Shown: piece by piece, positions 7,220-12,377 of the stretch | How the letters are laid out: the number at the start of each line of letters is the position of its first letter | Position numbering within the stretch: the first letter of the stretch is position 1 | NCBI GenBank assembly: GCA_007120055.1 | Contig: SKOL01000556.1 | Location: 1 to 12,377 of the forward strand | Length of the DNA: 12,377 nucleotides | Reading direction: 5' to 3' | Source of the DNA: Anaerobacillus sp. | Lineage (GTDB): Bacteria; Bacillota; Bacilli; Bacillales_H; Anaerobacillaceae | Position numbers and translations under genes: made by a program | The notes under the pieces: generated by a model | Told to the model about the DNA's origin: nothing | Database searches by the model: none | The model's input: the letters and a program-made list of their open reading frames with translations, nothing else

Positions 7220-7275
7220 TAAAGAGCGGGTGATCCAAAACAAGTGTCAGACACTTTTGGGCCACTCGCTCTTTA
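7220..7275. terminator. Bidirectional terminator between OsmC and DsbA-like genes, GTGTCAGACAC in loop
   Basis: TAAAGAGCG (7220-7228) and the rest of the arm to 7240 pair with 7255-7275. One mismatch and G-U wobbles are tolerated. Short T-rich tails are present on both sides (TTTATTTTT rightwards, TTTATTATTTT leftwards). The genes on both sides point towards it. The loop holds GTGTCAGACAC (7244-7254), copy 3 of the recurring element. Confidence 0.8.
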
Positions 7276-7284
7276 TTTTTCACT

Positions 7285-7989
7285 TTATTTCTTCGGAATT
7301 TCACATCCATTTTCGTCGCAAACAGCACCTTGTTGATCATTTATAGCTGTATTGAGACCAGCTTCCTCAATGATCTGTTGCAGTGATTCGACAAACTTGT
7401 CTGTCGGTTGTGCACCAGTAATCGCATACTTTTTGTTAATCAGGAAAAACGGAATGCTGTTAATTTCCAGTTCTTTTGCATCGTGTTCATCTTTTCGAAC
7501 TTCATTAGCCATTGAGTTGCTTGAAAGTAATTCAGCAACCTCATCACGTTGTAGCCCAACTTCTACTGCCAAATCAATGAGCGTTGAATGGTCCCCGATA
7601 TGTTTAGACTCAGTGTAAAAAGCTCGTAAAATACGCTCTGTCGTTTCATGCATTAACCCTTTTGTTTTTGCAAACATTGCCACTCGGTGAGCATCAAACG
7701 TATTCGTTAATATTAGTGTATCAAGATGAAACTCCAATCCGGCTTCTTTGGCCGTTTGTTCCATGTTGTTACAAGTTGCTTTTGCTTGTTCGATACTCAT
7801 TCCGTATTTTTGAGAAAGCTTTTCATAAATATTATAATTTACATCTCGATCCACCGAAGGATCTAACTCAAAACATCGATAAATGACTTCGGTTGGTTGA
7901 TCAATCTCCTTTAGGGCGTCCTCCAGACGCCTTTTGCCAATATAGCAAAATGGTCAAGCAAAGTCAGTCCACATTTCAATCGTTAACAT
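7285..7989 (-). CDS. DsbA/FrnE-like thiol oxidoreductase with in-frame TGA at the active-site Cys (candidate selenoprotein)
   Basis: Read through one TGA, the frame gives 234 residues from the ATG at 7989, preceded by GGGGGT 9 nt upstream. The start is MLTIEMWTDFA-(TGA)-PFCYIGKRR. In this thioredoxin-fold family the stretch is normally D-F/V-x-C-P-F/W-C-Y-I-G, so codon 12 (7956-7954) replaces the first catalytic Cys, giving Sec12-Pro-Phe-Cys15. Further family marks are RCFELDP (38-44), NTFDAHR (96-102), the cis-Pro loop NSIPFF (177-182, Pro180), ITGAQP (190-195) and a C-terminal Cys pair (224, 229). Length matches the family (about 210-240). An ORF called without the TGA would begin at GTG 7854, which has no ribosome site and lacks the active site. 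No other stop or frameshift is present, which argues against a pseudogene. There is no signal peptide, so it is cytoplasmic. Likely role: thiol-disulfide exchange or isomerisation with selenium chemistry. Alternatives: a recent nonsense mutation or a base error. Confidence 0.82.
7915..7956 (-). promoter_or_regulatory. Candidate bacterial SECIS element downstream of the TGA codon
   Basis: On the minus strand, 22 nt after TGA (7956-7954), GGCGTC and GACGCC (7931-7926 and 7920-7915) form a perfect 6-bp stem. The loop is UGGAG, with G at position 2, and starts 28 nt after the TGA. Bacterial SECIS elements are small hairpins within the coding region directly after UGA, typically with the loop about 16-37 nt downstream and a G in the first two loop positions; this fits. 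A second hairpin, TTTTGC/GCAAAA (7950-7933), lies between the two. Binding by SelB is inferred, not shown. Confidence 0.6.
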
Positions 7990-8032
7990 AGCAGCTTACC
8001 CCCAATGTTATTTCTCTTATTTCTCGTACCAT

Positions 8033-8062
8033 ATTATACTTAGTGTTTTACAAAAACGACAA
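8033..8062 (-). promoter_or_regulatory. Candidate promoter of the DsbA-like gene
   Basis: On the minus strand TTGTCG (8062-8057) and a perfect TATAAT (8038-8033) are 18 bp apart, about 45 nt upstream of the start codon. The -35 box lies in the last codons of the chromate transporter. The gene could therefore be transcribed alone as well as by read-through. Confidence 0.45.
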
Positions 8063-9244
8063 CAAAAATCCACCGATCGCTCCAGCTAACACAATTACCC
8101 AAGGTGGCAGCTTCCAAAATACCAACATACTAAATAAGATGGCGGCTAGTACAAAATCCACCTTTGATAAAATCGAACTTGTCCAAATTGGATGATAAAG
8201 CGCTGAAATTAAAATACCGACAACTGCTGCGTTTACGCCCATTAGGGCTCCTTTTACTTTACTATTGCGACGTAAGCTATCCCAAAAGGGAAGGGTTCCT
8301 AAAATAAGTAAGAATGCAGGTAGGAAGATTGCAACAGTCGCTAATAATCCACCTTGCCATCCATTAATGACTGCTCCGATATAAGCTGCAAAAGTAAATA
8401 ATGGCCCTGGGACAGCTTGAGCAGCACCGTACCCCGCTAAAAACTGTTCTTCAGTTAACATACCTGTCGGAACAAACTCTCGTTCAAGCAAAGGTAAAAC
8501 AACATGACCACCACCGAAAACAAGTGAGCCAGATCGATAAAAGCTATCAAACATTGCGATCCAATTTACAGCTGTTGCTTCCCTAATAATCGGAAGTAAA
8601 ATAAGGAGTCCAAAAAAAATTGTTAAGCAAATGACGCCAAATCGGCGACTAATAGGAAATTTTGCTCCTGAAGACTTTTCATCCAGCGTCTGATTCCTGT
8701 ATAGAAGATAACCAATAAATCCTGCAAACAAAATAACGCCTACTTGAGTAAAAGCTGTTTGCCATAACAAAGTTAAAACAATCGCTCCTAAGGCGATCGA
8801 CCTTCTTTGTAAATCTGGGGTTAAATTTTTTGCCATTCCTAAAATGGCATGAGCAACAACTACTACTGCGACAATTTTCAATCCTTGAATCCAACCAGCA
8901 TCTGTAAAGCCGAAACTATGAACAAGAAGTGCAAAAATAATTAAAGCAACAACTGATGGTAGCGTAAAACCTAAAAAGGAAACAATTCCACCTATAACAC
9001 CAGCTCTCATCACACCTATACCTATTCCGACTTGACTACTTGCAGGCCCAGGTAAAAACTGACACAGTGCCACTAAATCAGCATAGCTCTTTTCGTCCAT
9101 CCACTTTCGCCTACGAACATACTCATCGTGAAAATAGCCGAGATGTGCGATTGGTCCACCAAAAGAAGTAAAACCTAATCTAGTTGATACGAAAAAGATC
9201 TCCAGTAAAGCTGAAATGTTAATAGTTTTCTTTTTTTGTTCCAT
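8048..9244 (-). CDS. chrA: Two-domain chromate transporter (CHR family)
   Basis: The 398-residue membrane protein starts at ATG 9244, with AGGAAGG 7 nt upstream. The frame is open 28 codons further, but nothing supports the longer start. The long form of the CHR family has two homologous halves, and both are visible. The first has GFTSFGGPIAHLGYF (24-38) and QFLPGPASSQVG (62-73). The second has SLVFGGGHVVLPLLE (240-254) and AAQAVPGPLFTFAA (274-287). About ten hydrophobic segments are present. CHR proteins expel chromate, a sulfate analogue taken up by sulfate permeases; many homologues have other or unknown anions. No chrB-type regulator is seen. The TetR gene upstream on the same strand is separated by 179 bp with its own candidate promoter. 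The DsbA-like gene follows after 58 bp on the same strand with no terminator between, so partial co-transcription is possible. Confidence 0.88.
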   Translation of the reverse strand: MEQKKKTINISALLEIFFVSTRLGFTSFGGPIAHLGYFHDEYVRRRKWMDEKSYADLVALCQFLPGPASSQVGIGIGVMRAGVIGGIVSFLGFTLPSVVALIIFALLVHSFGFTDAGWIQGLKIVAVVVVAHAILGMAKNLTPDLQRRSIALGAIVLTLLWQTAFTQVGVILFAGFIGYLLYRNQTLDEKSSGAKFPISRRFGVICLTIFFGLLILLPIIREATAVNWIAMFDSFYRSGSLVFGGGHVVLPLLEREFVPTGMLTEEQFLAGYGAAQAVPGPLFTFAAYIGAVINGWQGGLLATVAIFLPAFLLILGTLPFWDSLRRNSKVKGALMGVNAAVVGILISALYHPIWTSSILSKVDFVLAAILFSMLVFWKLPPWVIVLAGAIGGFLLSFL

Positions 9245-9328
9245 AATAATTCCTTCCTGATGTGTGGTAATAATGTTCGTTAAGTTCAGTAAAACGATAA
9301 ACAAAAAGGGACTCAAATAGATAAACAA

Positions 9329-9358
9329 ATTGTATCAAAACTAATTAATGTATAACAA
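9329..9358 (-). promoter_or_regulatory. Candidate promoter of the chromate transporter
   Basis: On the minus strand TTGTTA (9358-9353) and TACAAT (9334-9329) are 18 bp apart, about 85 nt upstream of the start codon. The fit is fair in an AT-rich spacer. Confidence 0.35.
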
Positions 9359-9423
9359 TTATTTACGTCATTATTTACAATAAACCATTTTGGTGGATTT
9401 TTCTAAAGAATTAAACGGTACAA

Positions 9424-10011
9424 TTAGTCTCTTTTTTTACCAACGATCCCATAAAAAAATATTTTCGTGATTTCCTCGGTTAACGGCAGTATATTTTTAT
9501 ATACATCCTCTCGCTGAATATAATCTTTCAACATTTGGATATAAAACATAATGGCTTCGTTGGATAAACTCGGATCGATATAACCTTCTTCTCGGCCTTC
9601 TGCAAATAAATCGTTATATAAAGGAATGGCTTTTTCGACATAGATTTCTTCAATATAGCTTCCATGGGTAGTGTATTCTTTCATGATAAAATGATAAAAC
9701 TCTTCATTAATTTGATTTGCTACTTCTTTTTTATTAAAAGTAAGTTGCTCTATTTTTTTTGGAAAAGGAAGGTCACTATAAACAATTTGTTCAGCATCAC
9801 TGTATGCATGATCAACATAATAAATAAAGACTTCATGAATTAAATTATGTTTGCTTTCAAAGTAATTATAGATTGTTACTTGTGATACATTTGCTTTTTT
9901 GGCGATTTCAGTAATGGAAACTTTTTGAATGCCGTATTCCATAAATAGAGCCAATGCTGCTTTTAAAATATCTTTTTTCTTTTGTTCTTTACGTCGTTGG
10001 AATCCGTCCAT
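9424..10011 (-). CDS. TetR-family transcriptional regulator
   Basis: The product has 195 residues from ATG 10011, where GAGGTGA sits 5 nt upstream. A GTG three codons earlier would place the start inside that site and has none of its own. The N-terminus has the TetR helix-turn-helix: KKDILKAALALFMEYG (12-27), VSITEIAKKANVSQVTIYNYF (31-51) and ESKHNLI (52-58). The rest is an all-helical ligand-binding and dimer domain of usual length with no motif that names a ligand. The gene is divergent from the ABC exporter with a 175-bp spacer carrying inverted 11-bp arms around a strong promoter. It therefore most likely represses the exporter and itself, and releases DNA when it binds an exported compound. 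The chromate transporter lies downstream on the same strand, but control of it is not evident. Confidence 0.87.
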   Translation of the reverse strand: MDGFQRRKEQKKKDILKAALALFMEYGIQKVSITEIAKKANVSQVTIYNYFESKHNLIHEVFIYYVDHAYSDAEQIVYSDLPFPKKIEQLTFNKKEVANQINEEFYHFIMKEYTTHGSYIEEIYVEKAIPLYNDLFAEGREEGYIDPSLSNEAIMFYIQMLKDYIQREDVYKNILPLTEEITKIFFYGIVGKKRD

Positions 10012-10063
10012 TTGTTTCACCTCACTGTAAGTTTAATCAAAATTATGTAATAAAACAATTAAA

Positions 10064-10114
10064 ATAGTTCATAAACTCTTGTCAGAGGGTTATTTTTTAT
10101 ATATTATGAACTAT
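10064..10114 (+). promoter_or_regulatory. ABC exporter promoter bracketed by a candidate TetR operator
   Basis: TTGTCA (10079-10084) and TATTAT (10102-10107) are 17 bp apart, a strong sigma-A promoter for the plus-strand exporter. ATAGTTCATAA (10064-10074) lies just upstream of the -35 box. Its exact reverse complement TTATGAACTAT (10104-10114) overlaps the -10 box. Binding to the arms would block the promoter. On the minus strand CTGACA and TTAATT with 17-bp spacing overlap the same region and could serve the regulator gene. Confidence 0.6.
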
Positions 10115-10186
10115 ATCGGTAAAAATATTTCAAAACTTATATAAATTTGATAATGCCCATATTGAAAACAAGGGGGAAGAGAAGTT

Positions 10187-11104
10187 ATGACGATATTAAA
10201 AACAACGAATTTAACGAAGAAGTTTGGTAAGTTTACCGCTTTAAATGGTGTTAATATGGAAGTGAATCGTGGGGAAGTATACGGTTTTATTGGCCCTAAT
10301 GGAGCTGGGAAATCGACAACGATTCGCATCCTACTCGGTATTTTAAAAGCGTCAGAAGGAGAAGCTAAAATTTTTGGGAAAGATGCTTGGAAAGATGCTG
10401 TTGAAATTCATAAACGTGTTTCTTATGTTCCGGGTGATGTGAATCTCTGGCCGAATTTAACGGGTGGAGAAGTTATTGACTTATTTACGAAATTGCGAGG
10501 TGGCAATAATAAAACTCGTCGTGAAGAGTTAATTGAAAAATTTAATCTTGATCCGTCAAAAAAATGTCGCACTTATTCAAAAGGAAATCGTCAAAAAGTG
10601 GCGTTAGTTTCTGCTTTTTCATCTGATGCTGATTTATATATTTTAGATGAGCCGACGAGTGGTCTTGATCCATTAATGGAGCGTGTCTTCCAAGAATGTG
10701 TGATCGATGCAAAACGAGCTGGGAAAAGTGTTCTTCTTTCGAGCCATATTTTATCGGAAGTCGAAAGGTTATGTGACAAGGTAGGAATCATTCGTCAAGG
10801 AGAGATTATTGAATCAGGAACGTTAAAAGAGCTACGTCATTTAACGAGAACACACTTACTCCTTGAAACAAAACAAGAAATCTCGGGATTAAATAGTTTA
10901 GAAGGAGTACATGAAATTGAAACAAAAGATGAAGCATTGTCGCTTCAAGTAGATGCAGAGAATTTAGATAGTGTAATGCAACATGTAAGTAAGTTTGGAG
11001 TAATACGCTTAGAAAGTTCACCTCCAAAACTAGAGGATTTATTTATGCGTCATTATGAAGGAGCGAAAAACATTACAGATGCAGGAGACGGAGGTGCATC
11101 GTAA
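10187..11104 (+). CDS. ABC exporter ATP-binding subunit (antibiotic/tetronasin type)
   Basis: The 305-residue ATPase starts at ATG 10187 after an AGGGGGAAG ribosome site. Motifs in order: Walker A GPNGAGKST (36-44), the Q-loop region replaced by YVPGDVNLWPNLT (80-92), signature YSKGNRQK (130-137), Walker B LYILDEP (150-156, Glu155), D-loop SGLDP (158-162) and H-loop His187. The signature is SKGNRQ rather than LSGGQ and the Q-loop has Asp. Both are common in the export ATPases that pair with ABC-2-like permeases of the YhcG/tetronasin type. A C-terminal domain of about 85 residues ends SPPKLEDLFMRHYEG, typical of the drug-resistance branch. It works at the inner face of the membrane and powers the permease next to it, whose ATG overlaps this gene's TAA by one base. 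Expression is probably repressed by the divergent TetR protein. Confidence 0.9.
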   Translation: MTILKTTNLTKKFGKFTALNGVNMEVNRGEVYGFIGPNGAGKSTTIRILLGILKASEGEAKIFGKDAWKDAVEIHKRVSYVPGDVNLWPNLTGGEVIDLFTKLRGGNNKTRREELIEKFNLDPSKKCRTYSKGNRQKVALVSAFSSDADLYILDEPTSGLDPLMERVFQECVIDAKRAGKSVLLSSHILSEVERLCDKVGIIRQGEIIESGTLKELRHLTRTHLLLETKQEISGLNSLEGVHEIETKDEALSLQVDAENLDSVMQHVSKFGVIRLESSPPKLEDLFMRHYEGAKNITDAGDGGAS

Positions 11105-12377
11105 TGTGGCAACAGTTGTACTCTCAAACAGGCACGATGACTCGTTTTTTATTAAGACGTGATCGCATTCTTCTACCGATTTGGATTTTTTCAATCGTGT
11201 TTGTTACTTTTTTAACAGCGAATGCTTTTACAGGTTTATATGGTTCTGAACAAGAAAGACAAGCAATTGCCGAAACGATGAAGAACCCTGCGATGACAGC
11301 GATGGTCGGACCTGGTTATGGTCTTGAGAACTATCACGAAGGGGCGATGATGGCTCATCAAATGCTACTTTTTACAGCAATCGTAGTTGCGATCATGAGT
11401 ATATTACTTGTAAACCGACATACACGTAGTGACGAAGAAGAAGGGCGAATTGAATTAATACGCTCATTACCAGTTGGTCAGTTATCAAACTTAACGGCAA
11501 CGGTCATTGTACTTTTTAGTGCGAATATTGTATTAGCGCTCTTAACCGCTTTTAGTTTGTTTGCTTTAAGAATTGAAAGTATGGATCTACAGGGGTCATT
11601 ATTATATGGAGCGGCTTTAGGCGTAACAGGAATGCTTTTTACTGGGGTTACAGCACTGTTTGCGCAATTATCAGAAAATACGAGAGGGGCAATTGGATTT
11701 TCATTTACTATGTTAATGGTTGCCTATCTGATCCGGGCAGTTGGCGATGTCAGTAATGAGGCGTTATCTATGGTTTCGCCGTTAGGTTGGATTTTGGCGA
11801 CGGAAGTGTATGTGAATAACTATTGGTGGCCGATTTTCTTAACGTTTTTTGTCGCCATTATTCTCGTGGCACTAGCATTGTATTTAAATTCAATTCGCGA
11901 CTTAGAATCTGGCTTTTTACCATCCAGACCTGGAAAAAAACATGCATCACGATTTTTACAGAGTCCGTTCGGTCTTGCATTTAGATTACAACGTACTGGG
12001 ATCATTGCTTGGGCGATCGGTATGTATGTGTTAGGTTCATCTTATGGATCAGTATTAGGTGACCTTGAAATGTTTTTAGAAAGCTCTGATATGATGAGAG
12101 AAATGTTACAAGCAGTCGAAGGTTTTTCATTAACGGAGCAATATTTATCGATGCTTATGTCGGTGATATCAATGGTAAGTTCAATACCAGCGTTAATGTT
12201 TATATTAAAGCTAAAAGGTGAGGAGAAAAACGCTCGCACCGAACATTTATTAGCGCGAGCCGTCTCTCGTCAAAGGCTGATGGCTAGTTATTTAAGTATT
12301 TCAGTTCTGTTTGGCTTTATGATCCAATTTTTAGCGATTTTCGGGTTATGGTCAGCAGGAGCTGCTGTCATGGATGA
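11104..12377 (+). CDS. ABC exporter permease subunit, 3' end outside window
   Basis: The start codon at 11104 overlaps the stop of the ATPase gene (TAATG), and GGAGGTG sits 8 nt upstream, so translation is coupled. The frame is open for 424 residues to the window edge; family members have about 530, so the end is missing. A first membrane helix (22-40) is followed by an extracytoplasmic part rich in Gly, Met and Pro, then further helices from about 87. The cytoplasmic stretch VNRHTRSDEEEGRIELIRSLPVG (103-125) is characteristic of tetronasin/antibiotic-exporter permeases, which have two similar halves. The second half starts near FGLAFRLQRTGIIAWAIG. The substrate is unknown. Together with the TetR gene this forms a typical inducible exporter cassette. 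Confidence 0.85.
   Translation, partial: MWQQLYSQTGTMTRFLLRRDRILLPIWIFSIVFVTFLTANAFTGLYGSEQERQAIAETMKNPAMTAMVGPGYGLENYHEGAMMAHQMLLFTAIVVAIMSILLVNRHTRSDEEEGRIELIRSLPVGQLSNLTATVIVLFSANIVLALLTAFSLFALRIESMDLQGSLLYGAALGVTGMLFTGVTALFAQLSENTRGAIGFSFTMLMVAYLIRAVGDVSNEALSMVSPLGWILATEVYVNNYWWPIFLTFFVAIILVALALYLNSIRDLESGFLPSRPGKKHASRFLQSPFGLAFRLQRTGIIAWAIGMYVLGSSYGSVLGDLEMFLESSDMMREMLQAVEGFSLTEQYLSMLMSVISMVSSIPALMFILKLKGEEKNARTEHLLARAVSRQRLMASYLSISVLFGFMIQFLAIFGLWSAGAAVMD

Noticed and set aside
7023..7340. Minus-strand frame over the OsmC gene end and terminator
   Set aside because: It crosses a strong terminator and is antisense to conserved OsmC coding sequence.
7285..7854. Shorter DsbA-like gene starting at GTG 7854
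   Set aside because: It has no ribosome binding site and lacks the whole active-site strand. The frame upstream to ATG 7989 continues the family sequence without interruption except for the TGA.
7285..7989. DsbA-like gene as an ordinary pseudogene
   Set aside because: Only one stop, no frameshift, conserved motifs throughout, and the stop sits exactly at the catalytic Cys with a SECIS-like hairpin behind it. Not fully excluded, because one base error could also produce it.
9274..9290. AGTTCAGTAAAAC near chrA as a second TetR operator
   Set aside because: Only partly similar to AGTTCATAAACT and without an inverted partner, so too weak to call.
10012..10020. GTG start of the TetR gene at 10020
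   Set aside because: The GTG overlaps the GAGGTGA that serves the ATG at 10011 and has no ribosome site of its own.

Overview
The window looks like chromosomal DNA of a low-GC Firmicute of the family Bacillaceae. The signs are strong GGAGG-type ribosome binding sites, TTG and GTG as well as ATG starts, AT-rich spacers, classical hairpin-plus-T-run terminators, and Bacillus-type LysM and GH18 spore/cell-wall proteins. I see no phage, insertion sequence, tRNA, rRNA or CRISPR array.

Layout. 1-670 (minus): 5' part of an MMPL/RND-family membrane exporter, cut by the window edge. 671-1076: about 400 bases without a credible gene, holding a perfect 24-bp inverted repeat, a second imperfect inverted repeat and a terminator. 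1077-1649 (minus): secreted protein with three LysM repeats and no catalytic domain, divergent from 1948-3504 (plus), a secreted LysM + GH18 wall hydrolase. 3790-6575 (plus): a YjiH-type Gate-domain membrane protein and a class III PLP aminotransferase, probably one transcription unit with a terminator-like hairpin between them. 6753-7202 (plus): OsmC-family protein, convergent with a DsbA/FrnE-like oxidoreductase (7285-7989, minus). Upstream of the latter on the same strand lies a two-domain chromate transporter (8048-9244). 9424-10011 (minus): TetR-family regulator, divergent from an ABC exporter (ATPase 10187-11104, permease 11104 to the window end, incomplete).

The most notable feature is in the DsbA/FrnE-like gene. 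Conventional ORF calling truncates it, because its reading frame contains an in-frame TGA at 7956-7954. That codon falls exactly where the first cysteine of the CPFC active site belongs. Read through, the frame gives a full-length 234-residue protein starting at an ATG with its own ribosome binding site and a promoter-like sequence. A GC-rich hairpin begins 22 nt after the TGA with a G-containing 5-nt loop, which fits a bacterial SECIS element. The simplest reading is a selenoprotein with a Sec-Pro-Phe-Cys active site; a nonsense mutation or sequencing error at this one position is the alternative.

Working together: the left half is cell-wall turnover (LysM and LysM-GH18). The middle is uptake or release plus transamination of an unidentified amine or amino acid. 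The OsmC/DsbA/ChrA block has a thiol-redox and oxyanion theme. The right end is a regulated drug-type exporter whose divergent spacer carries a strong promoter bracketed by inverted 11-bp arms, a likely TetR operator. A short near-palindrome, GTGTC(A/T)GACAC, recurs in three intergenic spacers, twice inside terminator loops.
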